DNA of 64,000 nucleotides from contig JASISA010000027.1 of NCBI GenBank assembly GCA_031771865.1, forward strand, positions 2,294,001 to 2,358,000. Reading direction: 5' to 3'. The position numbers and the translations under genes were made by a program. This document shows positions 1 through 10,784 of the stretch, one piece after another (position 1 is the first letter of the stretch; every line of letters begins with the position of its first letter). The DNA is from Nothophaeocryptopus gaeumannii (Eukaryota > Ascomycota > Dothideomycetes > Mycosphaerellales > Mycosphaerellaceae). The notes under the pieces were generated by a model. It saw only the letters and a program-made list of their open reading frames with translations, was not told where the DNA came from and did not search any database.

Positions 1-1526
1 GGAACACCTATGATGAAAGGCAAGCTTGATCTCCGCCGAAGAGTCTACCATTGCGTGTATGCGCTTGACCGATCAACCTCTCTGGTGCAGACTCGGGCGT
101 TCTCGTTCTCAGACGACAGTGCCAAGGTGAAGATACCTTTCAACAAGCCTCCGCCAAGCTCAGCTCCCACTTCACCCGCACCAAACACCTCGCAGGGGCT
201 TTGGTTACAATCATACGAGCACGCGCAAGACCTTGTCAACCTACGTCAGATGCAGTCCGAATGGTATTCCGACCTCTTTCAATCTGGACGTTCGCGATGG
301 GAAGAGCCTCACCCTTACATCTGGAACACGTGCGACAAAATGCGAAAATGGTTCGAGAAGTTGCCATCGTCCATATCGCCTAACATGCGGGCATTCTTCG
401 AGCTCGACCTGCTATATTCTTACGTATATGTACTGTCACCATCACCGAGGGTGCCGGTCATTAGCGCATTTGCACAGAAACTCATCTTTGAGGTACGTGC
501 CAGATCTAAATCATGCGTGTGATGCACTCCTGCTAACCGTCTCCAGTATTGCATCCGTTACTCCGATCTCATGCTACGCTTGATCAGCGATAGCCAATAT
601 ACCTCCCCACTAACGTTCTACGATGCGATGAGAGTGTACATGACGGGAAGACAGTTCCTTGATGTCCTGCAGCACAACACTGACGGTCTTCTGTCTGGAC
701 ACATCCCACCGCATCCGGAAGTGAAGCCTACTACTGCGCCTCCGCCACCAATGCCAGTGGTACCACTTACACCAGGAGACACTGTCTTGCGTTTCAATAC
801 TGTGCGCAGTATCAGTTGCATCAAGGAGATCACGGAATGCTTGTCTCGCTTTGGTATTCGATGGGGTTACATGAGGTGAGTCATTCATTCAAGAAGCATT
901 TGGCTGGGATCGCGCCATTCTTCGCCCCTTGATTCTAGGGATATCGCTGACATTGAACCAGCTGGAATCAGAGGTACCAGTCTGAAACGTCCGCTATGCT
1001 CGACGACCTGAACTCTCGACTACGTGAGATGGACGGGACCGCTCGGCGACAGAGCATGTGGCACCACAACTCGACAGGCTCCATCGGTAGCAGCAATGGG
1101 GCAAGCATGGGATATGGCTCTCCGCAAGGTATGCCAGGCATGTACCAGCAACCTGTATCCGTGCACACACGTCCATGTCATGGTCATTCACATGTCAGTC
1201 CGCCGATACCTCACCAGTCACCTCCGTACCAGACGGCGCCGCAATATGCACATCCACAACCTGCTCAGCCCATGCAGCCAGTTCAGCCAACGCAGCCACA
1301 GTCTTACTTTCAACAGCCAGTCTACGACTTCAATCAGCCTCTTGCAATGCCCCAGCAGCAATTTTCAGGGCACGTAGGACCATCCGCAGTCCACCATCCA
1401 ACAGCACAGTTTGCGAACTGGGGAGGATACGGTGGGCCTGGAGGCAACCCGGACACGCTTGACGAGGAAAATGCCGTCCCTCCAGGATCTAATCCATGGA
1501 ATATCGATACGAAACCAAACTCTTAG
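1..1526 (+). CDS. Fungal transcription factor, MHR C-terminal part (5' truncated)
   Basis: The frame is open from base 1, so the N-terminus and any zinc cluster lie outside the window. Exons are 1-492, 547-875 and 962-1526, with GT-AG introns of 54 and 86 bp; the phases join cleanly. The first exon reads through a segment typical of the middle homology region of Zn2Cys6 regulators (RRRVYHCVYALDRSTSL, then AFSFSDDSAKV). The C-terminal 150 residues are rich in Gln, Pro and Tyr, as in an activation tail. It should be a nuclear DNA-binding regulator. It could be FarA/CTF1-like, judged from memory of that family's C-terminus, but the exact family cannot be settled without the zinc cluster. The stop TAG at 1524-1526 is followed by a long open stretch in the same frame (see findings). 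It is tail-to-tail with phacA. Confidence 0.85.
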
Positions 1527-2156
1527 AAAGAGAAGCCACAAAGTCTTTCGCATGCCATCAGTGGCCAGAAAGATACCTCAACAGGGCTTATGAATCCCTA
1601 TCTACCCCCGAAGAGCCCGATCAGAGGCTTAGTCGCCGAGCCGCCTCGTCCGGGACCAGCTTTCAGTATCCCAGCCGGGACGACTTTGCCGCCTCTCGAC
1701 GGAAGAGATCCAGCTCCGCAAAGCCCTCAGTCGCCTCGAAGAGCTTCGATGCGCGACTTTGCCAATACTTTGCAGAGCCTGCCTGCTAGGTTGCCATACG
1801 CCGAGGCGTCCGGGCCGCTCGTGCCGCGGCCAGAGGATAGTGGGAAGGCCATTGCGAAGACGTGTCCAGAAGGGACGACGAAGTAGCTCGATCTTCATTC
1901 TTGGTATCATGACTTTGAGCACGATAAGACGAAGGGGTGTTGATGAGAGGCATTCGACAAAATTGGCCGAGGTAAGCTATCGCTTATTAATCAGTTGTAT
2001 GATAGCGTTCGAGCAAGCGCGTGGTCATGACAGTAGTATCCTCAGAAGACGAATTGATGAGAAACTGCTTTTTCCCAAAAGCGCAACACATTTTCAAAGC
2101 TCCTAACTCGCTACACACCATGCTCTCTGATCTTCGCCCAACGACACATCCACAAC
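1527..2156. other. Convergent 3' region, with open frame continuing past the TAG
   Basis: This is the spacer between two convergent genes. From 1527 to 1886 the frame of the upstream regulator stays open for 119 codons, encoding a Pro/Ser-rich sequence. The rest is AT-richer and looks like 3' untranslated sequence. No other gene is visible. Confidence 0.5.
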
Positions 2157-3767
2157 TTACAGATCTTTCGTCCTCTGCGTACTCTCCGCAATCCACTTGT
2201 CCAACACCTCCCTCGACCTCGGCTTCAACCCAATCTTGAACGGTTTCGGATCCACCGTCAACCCATTAGGCAACTTATTACATCCCATAGAATCCAAAAT
2301 CGGCGCATCTCTCGGATCCTTGGGCGGCAAAATCTCAAACGCAGTGATCATTTTGAGGAAAGCGGTGTACAGTTCTCTGTTGGCCAAGTGAGAACCGATA
2401 CACATCCTTGATCCGGCGCCGTAGCCATAGTGTGGAGTGCCGCGGGTGGCAGAGGCGTCGTCGATGGAAGTGTCGGATAAGTAGCGGTCCGGGTTGAAAG
2501 TGTAAGGGTCTTTGAAATGGGTGTCGTCGTAGTGGGCTGCGAAGGCGTTCATGTAGAAACTTGTTCCAGCGGGGATCACCGCGTCTCCCCATTTGATGTC
2601 TTTGATATTCTTTCTTGGGAGACAGATTGGGATGACGGACCAGTAGCGGAGGGTTTCTTTCACCATGGCGGTGATGTATTCGCTTTTCTCTTCGGAGAGG
2701 CATTTTTCCCAGGCGTCGCCGTTGGGGTATAGACGGTTGATTTCTTCGAGGGCGCGGGCTTGGATTTCTTGGCCATGAGGGGAGGAGAGGTATGCGATGC
2801 ACATTATCAGGTTTCCGGGGACGGTGTCGAGGCCTGCGGAGACCATGCTGAGGCCTATGGACATGACTTCTGCGTCGCTGAGTTTCGCGTCGGGGTCTTT
2901 GAGGACGTTTCCGGAAATGCAGGGTTTGTCTGTTCCTTTTTCGATACGCTCCTTGAGGCCATTGAGAAGTTTGTTCATGTAGGTGGCACGGCGTTTCTTG
3001 TATTCAAGGGGTTTCTCGTTTCCTCCGGGGAACATTCGCATGAGAGGAATGTAGTCGGCCCAATTTGTGGCTGTAGAACGGAAGTTGGATATTTCGCGCT
3101 CGACATGGACGATCTCTTGGAGGAGGTTGTCATCGATGTTGCCTTCGATTTTGTAGCCGTAGTTTAGGGTTAGGGAGGTTGAGAGGGCAAATCGTTGGAA
3201 ATATGGGTTGATGTCGATGTCGTGCTTGCCGTAGTCGGTGTTCTTCACCATCTCTTTGATGGATTTAGTTGATTCATATTCGAGGATGGGCATGTAGCTT
3301 GCCACTGCTGGCCGGTTGAGTGCGGTAGCTGCAGCCTTTCTCCTCACCTTGCAGCTGTCGTCCCATGGGCTCGTCCCAATCGTGAAGCCCTCGCTCGAGC
3401 TGACGACCGTATGGAAAGTGTGAAGGGTCGGTCTGCTGATCAGTGCTGACTGTTCCTTGATCCAGAGATGCCTCACGCTGTCGAAGGTGTTTGCAAATAC
3501 AATGCGGCGGTTACCCAAGCGAACCTGGAAAACTGGACCATACTTCTTCGCGAAGTTCCGGGCGTTGACTGCATGGTTGTCTCCCAGTTGAGATAGGTTG
3601 CCTAGTAGCGGAATGCCAGGAACTTCTGGGAGGCCTTTGATCTTGGGCACATCTGTCTTGTCGATGATCTTGATCACGGTGTACACGACCGCGATGAGGA
3701 AGAAAGGCAGGACATGAGGTTGGGTTAGAAGCCCGAGGATGCTCTGAGAGTCTGCCGTTTGAGCCAT
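2157..3767 (-). CDS. phacA: Phenylacetate 2-hydroxylase, cytochrome P450 CYP504A
   Basis: A single uninterrupted frame of 536 residues starts at the ATG at 3767. An N-terminal hydrophobic helix (about 15-36) anchors it in the ER membrane. It is followed by the hinge PKIKGLPEVPGIPLLGN, the I-helix motif AGLDT (311-315), the ExxR motif ETLR (371-374) and the haem loop YGYGAGSRMCIG (447-458), with Cys456 as the haem ligand. The segment around residues 104-152 (LISRPT, then SEGFTIGTSPWDDSCKVRRK) matches the CYP504A group as known from Aspergillus nidulans phacA. That enzyme turns phenylacetate into 2-hydroxyphenylacetate, which is further oxidised to homogentisate. The neighbouring fahA and hmgA support this role. 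CYP504B (3-hydroxyphenylacetate 6-hydroxylase) is the main alternative. Confidence 0.88.
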   Translation of the reverse strand: MAQTADSQSILGLLTQPHVLPFFLIAVVYTVIKIIDKTDVPKIKGLPEVPGIPLLGNLSQLGDNHAVNARNFAKKYGPVFQVRLGNRRIVFANTFDSVRHLWIKEQSALISRPTLHTFHTVVSSSEGFTIGTSPWDDSCKVRRKAAATALNRPAVASYMPILEYESTKSIKEMVKNTDYGKHDIDINPYFQRFALSTSLTLNYGYKIEGNIDDNLLQEIVHVEREISNFRSTATNWADYIPLMRMFPGGNEKPLEYKKRRATYMNKLLNGLKERIEKGTDKPCISGNVLKDPDAKLSDAEVMSIGLSMVSAGLDTVPGNLIMCIAYLSSPHGQEIQARALEEINRLYPNGDAWEKCLSEEKSEYITAMVKETLRYWSVIPICLPRKNIKDIKWGDAVIPAGTSFYMNAFAAHYDDTHFKDPYTFNPDRYLSDTSIDDASATRGTPHYGYGAGSRMCIGSHLANRELYTAFLKMITAFEILPPKDPRDAPILDSMGCNKLPNGLTVDPKPFKIGLKPRSREVLDKWIAESTQRTKDL

Positions 3768-4558
3768 GTCTGGGAATAGAAGTCTTCGTGCCTCTCCTCT
3801 CGTTATTGGCTATGTCAATGCTGTCTCTGAGAGTTCGTTCTGGGCACGAAAGATTGTTTCTTGCTTAGCAAACTCGGTGTGTTGGGGCCTGGACGTTCAA
3901 GTAATGCTTCAGAACGGAACAGAAGGTAAAGAGGCCGCGTCTCACACCGAGAGAACGCCGTACTCGCGTGGATAGAAAATGAGATGAGCCTACGTAGCGG
4001 CACGAGATGCAGCAGTAGTAAGTAAGTAGGGTGATACAATCTCATGTACCTTCCTTCCGCCCATGGTAAAAGCTTACCACTGATTGGGCCGCTCACATCT
4101 GGAGGCAATACACGAGTCCTTCACAATGTGGGAACGCTGCGGGGTGAGCTTGTGGGTGCGATGATCCATGACCGCCTCGATGTCTGGGCACATCCGTCAG
4201 AAGGTGGCACGATCAAGAGCAAAAGCAGCAAGGTCCGGAATGGAAGCGTGCTCTGTGCAGAGGCCGAAGGAGCGAGGTGGGAACTGAGTTCAGAGTGGCC
4301 GGTGGAAGTTGACGTTTGAGGCGATCGGCGCGCGGAGGTTTGCCGTGACTGCGGAATCTGGCTGTCTGCACGTGGAAAAGCGGGTCACTTTCACGGGCCT
4401 GTGTCGGTTCGAGAGGCCTTCCACAAGCATCGTTGCGCAATATCAGAGGTGAAACAATTAGTGCGTGAGCACTGTTGCGAGATTGCTCTCGGAATCGGTG
4501 CGATATGAACGGCGAGCGAGCAGAGTTTCGCTATGTCTACTCTTGACTCTTCATATGA
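3768..4558. other. Promoter of phacA and 3' end of fahA
   Basis: These 791 bases lie upstream of phacA and downstream of fahA, both on the minus strand. Short open frames here (for example 4044-4319) show no recognisable protein features. No clear regulatory motif could be assigned. Confidence 0.5.
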
Positions 4559-6017
4559 CTAGAACTTGATCTCCAGAGCAGGTTCTATCTTGCCAATACA
4601 CTCTCCGAAGCCGATGAGCGCACCGTCTTCCTTTCCGCAAACGCCCGTCAGTGTGACAGTATCCCCATCTTCCAGGAATGTGCGTGTGCTCCCTCCCTCC
4701 AGCTGGACCTCCAGCTTCCCATTCTCCGTTTGCTCCAATAAAGCTCCTTTCTCTGCTTTAGTCTTTCCACTGATCGTTCCTGATCCTAGCAAATCGCCAA
4801 CATTGAACGGACAGCCACCGATGGTATGATGTGCAAGCATCTGAGGGAAGGAGAAGAGTAGCTGTGTTGCTGACGTGCTTGCCAGCGTTGTTGGGCTTCC
4901 ACCGGACGGACTTAGCGAGCAAGATAAGTCAATTGCATAATGGGACTTTCGATCGTTCTCGTTCAAGTATGGGAGAAGTGATGTATCGTTTGGAAGTCCA
5001 TCGGTCGCGAAAGACTCTAGGGCATCCATCAGCACTACCTGCAAGCACAGGACGCAAGTCAGCTGCTGACTGAGGTGCTTAGAGGTGTCATATGTCAGAC
5101 GAACTTACCCATGGTGAGATTGTTGTGCCAAAGTTTTTCGAGTTAAAAGGGCCCAGAGGAACGTACTCCCATGCTTGGATGTCACGGGCAGACCAATCGT
5201 TCATGAGCACCACGCCAAACAGATGATCAGGGGCACCGTTAATGTTGATCGGCTGGCCAAGGGAATTCGGCTTGCAGACAAAACAGCCCAATTCTAGCTC
5301 AAAGTCAAGCTTCCTGCAGGGGCTTAGAATGGGCTCTTTCTTCTCTGCGGCAGGGTTTGCGAGTATCTGACCAGTAGGTCTGCGAATAGGAGTGCCTGAA
5401 ACCACGACTGAGCTTGCACGTCCATGATATCCAACAGGGAGATGCTTATAGTTCGGCTGTAAGGCGTTCTGCGGTCCACGAAACAGCACCCCGACGTTGT
5501 AAGCATGATTCAGGCCAGCGTAGAAGTCCTGTGCGATATCAGCATTGGCATCGTGGCGGCATACAAGGGACCAGAGCTCGGCACTCGTGCACGAACTGCA
5601 AGACCTGCTTACGCTATAGTCGCCGATACGCATTGGCAAGTGAGTAGTGACGTGGTCAAGAGACACTAGAGCTTCCTTCTGCAATGTCTCATTCTTTTCA
5701 AGAACATCCGCGAACGGACCACCTTGAACTAAAACAGACTGCAAGTACTCCCTGACCACCTTGTGTGTTGGCCGTCCCAGAGCTGCATATGCATTCAAGG
5801 TTGGCTCGGAGAAGACGTTTTGATGAGGTTGAATCACCGAAAGCTTGGAGAAGCCATTGCCTTGCGAGAAGGCACGAAGGTCTAAGGCATACTTCCCAAT
5901 CGCGACTGCGGTCCTTGGCTGTGATGAGGAAGCAGTCGAGATGATGCCGAATGGGATGTTGTGAATGGAGAAGTGACTCTTCGGGTCAATCTGTAGCCAG
6001 CTCTTGAGTGGCGCCAT
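4559..6017 (-). CDS. fahA: Fumarylacetoacetase
   Basis: Three exons on the minus strand, 6017-5613, 5528-5109 and 5038-4559, give 434 residues. The first intron (84 bp, GTAAGC...GCACAG with branch CTGAT) is a multiple of three, so an unspliced reading stays open, but splicing restores the conserved junction IGDYS-DFYAGLNHA. The second intron joins GTTISPW to VVLMDAL. The conserved stretch LPVGYHGRASSVVVSGTPIR is present, with the catalytic and metal residues expected there and in the DWSARDIQ region. The enzyme hydrolyses fumarylacetoacetate to fumarate and acetoacetate, the last step of tyrosine and phenylacetate breakdown. It is divergent from hmgA over 639 bp, the same pairing as in A. nidulans, which suggests co-induction. 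Confidence 0.96.
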
Positions 6018-6656
6018 GACGGTTCGTAGCCGTCTGGTCGCGTTGGAGGATGAACGAGTAAAGGTTGTATGTATTTCGTCAGGGTCTCAGATCCAGTGCC
6101 AGATGAGCTGTTCAACGAGGTGGAGCAGGAGCTTTGTCCGGCGCCGAATTGCCAATGCGTGAAGACTCGGACCCTGACCGCGACCAGTCCTCTTGACTGT
6201 CAGTTTGATGATGATGATGGGTGATATTCATTCTCGACATGTCTGTTGGTCTGATATGCTCATCGTCTCCGACCTTGCCCTCGTCTTGAGCGTGGAACAG
6301 GAAATGTTCCTCACCAAGTCCGTGCGCGGAAGCTATTCCGCTCCAGCACCGCTGTCTTTCTCCGCCAGAGTTCTCCCCTCGCCACCAAGCTTCAACACGC
6401 TCATCACGCGGGGAGGATCGGCTACGAACGGCCCTTCCACTTTGAGCTCTCGCTCGCTCTGGCTCGGTGCTTGCGAGGTACCGATGGGTGAGATGATGGC
6501 GGAATTCCATTGTAAGGAAGATGACCTGCTGAGTTCCCCTCCACCCGTACGACACACCACCAGAGACATCACGTCTTTAAGATACCCCCAAGATCAAGGG
6601 AAGTAGTGTCTCTCTCCCCTTCCTAGTTTGCTCTTACACAATCACAAGCCATCAAT
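6018..6656. promoter_or_regulatory. Shared divergent promoter fahA-hmgA
   Basis: These 639 bases separate the start codons of two enzymes of the same pathway, transcribed away from each other. Visible elements are a CCAAT box at 6152-6156, a TGATGATGATGATGG run at about 6208-6221, and a pyrimidine-rich stretch before the hmgA start. Open frames inside it on either strand look accidental. Co-regulation by aromatic substrates is an inference from the arrangement. Confidence 0.6.
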
Positions 6657-8078
6657 ATGCCTGTCACTCAATTTAGCCTACCCGAGAAATACAAATACCA
6701 CAATGGCTTTGGCAGCTATCACGAGAGCGAAGCAGTAGATGGAGCCATACCTGTAGGCGCCAACAACCCACAGCAAGCCCCATACGGACTCTACAACGAG
6801 AAGCTGTCCGGCACAGCATTTACCGCCCCTCGCCACGAGAACAGACAAACATGGCTCTACCGCATACTTCCTGCCAGCGCCCATGCACCATTCGAGCCTC
6901 GAGAGAGCGCAACATACGATCTGAGCCCCGGCGGCCTACGCGATGCAAAATGGCACCAAATCCCTAACCAGCTGCGATGGGATCCTTTCGACATGGATGA
7001 CACAAAAGATTGGGTGCACGGCTTGCATCTCGTTGCTGGCGCTGGAGACCCTACCATGAAGAGTGGCTTGGGGATAATCATCTACGCGGCGGGGAAGGAT
7101 ATGGATCCACGCTCTGCTTTCTACAGTGCGGACGGTGATCTACTCATTGTACCTCAGCATGGCCCTCTGGATATCCAGACCGAGCTTGGCAAGCTGCTGG
7201 TCAGACCAAACGAGATCTGTGTAATTCCAAGAGGCATTCGACACCGGGTCACGCTGCCCGAAGGGCCTGTTCGTGGGTACATCTTAGAGCTTTACCAAGG
7301 GCATTTCGAGCTACCTGAGCTCGGTCCGATCGGCTCGAATGGTCTAGCGAACGCTCGGGACTTTCAAGCCCCAGTCGCACACTTTGACGAAGATACGGAC
7401 AGCGAGCATACCCTTCTGGCCAAGTTCTCCGGGAACCTCTTCGCAGCCAAGCAGAATCATACTCCGTTCGACGTTGTCGGGTGGCACGGCAACTACTACC
7501 CTTACAAGTACGATCTAGGCCGGTTCAACACGATCGGCAGCATCTCCTACGACCATCCAGACCCGAGCATCTTTACAGTGTTGACAGCACAGTCAGACCA
7601 TGCCGGAACAGCAATTGCAGACTTCGTCATCTTCCCACCACGCTGGCTCGTGGCAGAAGATACCTTTCGCCCTCCGTGGTATCATAGAAACACCATGTCC
7701 GAGTTCATGGGGCTCATTCACGGACAATACGATGCGAAGACTGGAGGCGGCTTCCAACCCGCTGGAGCTTCTCTGCACAATGTCATGAGCGCACACGGTC
7801 CAGATTCTTCTACGCACGAGAAGGCTAGCAATGCCGAGTTGAAGCCTGCGAAGGTTGGTGACAACAGCATGGCGTTCATGTTCGAATCGAGTTTGATGGT
7901 TGGCGTGACGGAATGGGGTTTGAAGAAGTGTAACAAGCTCCAACAAGACTATAATGCTGAATCCTGGGAGCCGTTGAAGCCTCATTTCAAGAGGCCTACG
8001 CCAGCGAAGATTACGAACGGTGGCACGAATGGCGTAAGTGGGCAGGCGAATAAGCAGAATCTTCCACATTATTCGTAG
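6657..8078 (+). CDS. hmgA: Homogentisate 1,2-dioxygenase
   Basis: An intronless frame of 473 residues starts at the ATG following TCAAT. The sequence is typical of the eukaryotic enzyme from end to end: WLYRILPSA-like N-terminal region, GDGDLLIVPQ-like core and PRGIRHRV. The iron ligands of the family are visible as His343 (PPWYHRN), Glu349 (MSEFMG) and His380 (MSAHGPD), and the substrate-binding His300 lies in SYDHPDPS. It opens the ring of homogentisate to maleylacetoacetate, whose isomer is the substrate of FahA. The usual third partner, maleylacetoacetate isomerase (maiA), is not in this window; the next gene is an acyl-CoA dehydrogenase instead. The C-terminal 30 residues are Asn/Gly-rich and not conserved. 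Confidence 0.97.
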   Translation: MPVTQFSLPEKYKYHNGFGSYHESEAVDGAIPVGANNPQQAPYGLYNEKLSGTAFTAPRHENRQTWLYRILPASAHAPFEPRESATYDLSPGGLRDAKWHQIPNQLRWDPFDMDDTKDWVHGLHLVAGAGDPTMKSGLGIIIYAAGKDMDPRSAFYSADGDLLIVPQHGPLDIQTELGKLLVRPNEICVIPRGIRHRVTLPEGPVRGYILELYQGHFELPELGPIGSNGLANARDFQAPVAHFDEDTDSEHTLLAKFSGNLFAAKQNHTPFDVVGWHGNYYPYKYDLGRFNTIGSISYDHPDPSIFTVLTAQSDHAGTAIADFVIFPPRWLVAEDTFRPPWYHRNTMSEFMGLIHGQYDAKTGGGFQPAGASLHNVMSAHGPDSSTHEKASNAELKPAKVGDNSMAFMFESSLMVGVTEWGLKKCNKLQQDYNAESWEPLKPHFKRPTPAKITNGGTNGVSGQANKQNLPHYS

Positions 8079-8514
8079 GAGAAGGGATCAGTATGTAATG
8101 GGAATGAAGACCGGCTTCATTATTCAACTGCTCTCTATCTCTGAAGCAGTCTTAATCACTGCGATCTCGGAGGCACATGCAAGTAGTTCACTCACTAAAC
8201 ACTGCTCGAAGTCAAAAGAATTCACAACTTCTTCGTCCTCCGGAAATAGGAAACATCCTGGCCTTCCACGTGAAGACGGCTACTGCCGGTCCCGGAAATA
8301 CATGCAGATCACGTTCCCTCGGCGCAACCAACACCTCCGCAAGCTCCACAGCCCCCCATCCTCGGATGACATTGACGGAAATATTGCGAGTCGAGCATTG
8401 TAGGCAAGGAGTAAGTGTTGAGTAATCTACAGTCTGAACCATATTCGTGTCAGTCTTCTCGTTTTCTACATCATCCACCTAACCTTCAGGACGACGACGA
8501 GCCTTACCGCCACA
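8079..8514. other. Intergenic region hmgA to acyl-CoA dehydrogenase
   Basis: These 436 bases between two genes on the same strand hold the hmgA 3' end and the promoter and 5' leader of the dehydrogenase. Nothing coding is supported here. Confidence 0.5.
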
Positions 8515-9973
8515 ATGTCGACAATAGCCAAAACCGAAGTCGCCGTACCTTTCGGCGAACCTCCTTACTTGAACGGCATCCCCTCATACTGGTTGACGCC
8601 GGAACTCAAACAATGGCAGGAGAAATGCAAAGCTTTCATCACAGAACACCTAACCCAACACGCATGGGATTGGGAGAAAGATGAAACAGTACCCGAACAT
8701 GTATTCGGCCAATTCGCGAAAGCTGGAATGCTCATACCTTCCTTACCCGCTCCTCTACCTGTTAAGGAGCTGCATGATGCTGGGATATACGATATTTTGG
8801 GGGTCAAGGTGGAAGACTTCACATACTTCCATAACTACATCTACACCGACGAGATGATCCGTTCGGGGCTCGCGGGTCCTGGTGGGAGCTTAACTACGGG
8901 AATGGCGTTTGGTGTTCCTCCGATAATCAAATTTGGGAACGAGCAATTGAAGAAGAGGTTCTTGCCGGATTTGTTGACAGGCCGCAAGAGGACGTGTATC
9001 GCCATCACGGAGCCGGATGCTGGCTCCGACGTAGCCAATATCAGGACAGTTGCCAAGAAGGGTGCAGACGGGAAGAAGTATATTGTAAACGGAACGAAGA
9101 AATGGATTACAAACGCGTACTGGAGCGATGTAGCCGCTATGGCTGTGAGGACAGGAGGGCCTGGACCGGGCGGGTTAAGTATGTTGGTGGTGCCATTGAA
9201 GTGGCATAAAGGGGTTGAGATGAGGAGATTAAAAGTGCAGGGACAGATTTCTGCAGGCACGACGTTTATTGAATTGGATGATGTGGAGGTTCCGGTGGAG
9301 AATTTGATTGGAAAGGAGGGTGAGGGGATGAGGTATATCATGACGAATTGTGAGTACATACAACCCAGTCAAGGAATGGGAAGGATGGTGTGGGATGTCT
9401 TTACTGACGATGAACATTAGTTAACCACGAAAGACTCGCGATTGCGATCGGAGCGACTCGACAGGCGAGAGTAGCGCTGTCTACGGCTTTCGCGTATGTG
9501 TTGAAGAGAGAGGCATTTGGAAAGACATTGTTCCAGCAGCCTGTTGTACGGCATCGACTGGCCAAAGCGGGACTGCTACTCGAGAGTCAGACTGCTTGGG
9601 TTGAGCATTTCGTATATTCCATGACCAAGATGAAGAAAGAGGATGCTGATAGGGAGTTGGGCGGTCTGACAGCAGGAGCGAAAGCCAATGCAGGCATTGT
9701 GTTGAAAGAGTGCGCCGACTGTGCGGTCCTTCTCTTCGGGGGGAACGGATATACAAGATCCGGGCAGGGAGAGATTGCAGAGAGGATGTGGAGAGAGGTG
9801 AATGGCAACAGGATACCGTGAGTAATCCAACTTGGTATCTACTTGTTGGTATACTGACTTTTGACAGTGGTGGATCGGAGGATGTCATGCTCGACTTGAT
9901 GGTTCGCCAGCTTGGCAAGAATTACGAGCGGAAGCTCAAGGAGCTGACGATGACGCCTGGCTCGAAGCTGTAG
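8515..9973 (+). CDS. Acyl-CoA dehydrogenase with peroxisomal targeting signal
   Basis: Exons 8515-9349, 9421-9817 and 9868-9973 encode 445 residues. Introns are 71 and 50 bp, with junctions IMTN-F-NHERL and NRI-P-GGSED. The flavin-binding motif of the family is clear (CIAITEPDAGSDVANIRT), as are NGTKKWITNA and the C-terminal helical domain (NHERLAIAIGATRQARVAL; GGNGYTRSGQGEIAERMWR). The protein ends in Gly-Ser-Lys-Leu; the final SKL is a canonical PTS1, so it should act in peroxisomes rather than mitochondria. It oxidises an acyl-CoA to the 2,3-enoyl-CoA with FAD; the chain specificity cannot be read from the sequence. It follows hmgA on the same strand, but a direct role in homogentisate catabolism is only inferred. 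Confidence 0.92.
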
Positions 9974-10247
9974 AGCGGGTTGAGCTGTCTGATCGTAGCT
10001 CATCGGTAGCTGTGCAGCACTGCCTCTGCTGTCCCAACTCCGTCGGAGAGATTTTCACCGCTCTCGGAGCGATCATGGCTTGCTGTGCGTGCCAGGTCAT
10101 GTTCGGATAATCCTCCAGGTTTATCGTAATAGGGATCAACTGCGCTTCTCAAAAGCAGGCCTTTGTTGTTGTGTTTGCTTGGGTTTAGACCGGATTCCGC
10201 ATGTGCTGAACTCCCGTATATCTCGCCATGGACTCAGGTGTGCGTAT

Positions 10248-10784
10248 TCAATCATCCCATATTGCCTTCTTGGCTGCCTCAGCCTCCCGTTTCTTCCTCT
10301 CTTCCGCCTCCTTCGCAGCGTCTCGCTTCTTCTCCTCTTGGATCTTCATAGCTTGGTCATAATCTCGCTGCTCTTTGGTCCTTTTTGGAGCTCTCTGCCC
10401 AAGCCCAGCAGCAATCAGTCTGGACGCTACCGCTGTCGTCTTCTCGGGCCGCTTCTCTTCGCCGGCAGCACCAATACCGGGTCTTGAAGGACCAAGATCC
10501 AAGCTGGTATTCTCAAACACTCCATCGAACTGGAGCGGACTGAAAGACCGATATGCTATCCTCTCCCTCGGACTTTTAGGCGAGGATGGTGTCGGTGGAG
10601 GAGCATTGGGCACGTCAGACGTGCTCGGTCGTTGAGGAGTAGACGTCCCAGCGTCTTCAGTCTCTGTTTCGGAACTATCGTCGGCTGCGTCCTCCCATGA
10701 GTCTACCGGCTCTGCCTTGTTCGTCTTGGCCTGGTCGTTGACCTTGAGCTTGTTTAAGGACTCTGTGACGCCTCGTGAGGACAT
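10248..10784 (-). CDS. Conserved fungal protein with charged C-terminal helix
   Basis: A single frame of 178 residues starts at the ATG at 10784. The N-terminal 90 residues are acidic and Ser/Thr/Pro-rich (predicted disorder), with SPLQFDGVFENTSLDL in the middle. From about residue 130 a strongly charged Lys/Glu/Arg region (KEQRDYDQAMKIQEEKKRD) looks like one long helix or coiled coil, and the chain ends in IWDD. I do not recognise a named family. The retained layout (disordered head, middle motif, basic-acidic helix, WDD end) suggests a real conserved fungal protein, possibly a nucleic-acid or complex-assembly factor, without firm evidence. Confidence 0.7.
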   Translation of the reverse strand: MSSRGVTESLNKLKVNDQAKTNKAEPVDSWEDAADDSSETETEDAGTSTPQRPSTSDVPNAPPPTPSSPKSPRERIAYRSFSPLQFDGVFENTSLDLGPSRPGIGAAGEEKRPEKTTAVASRLIAAGLGQRAPKRTKEQRDYDQAMKIQEEKKRDAAKEAEERKKREAEAAKKAIWDD

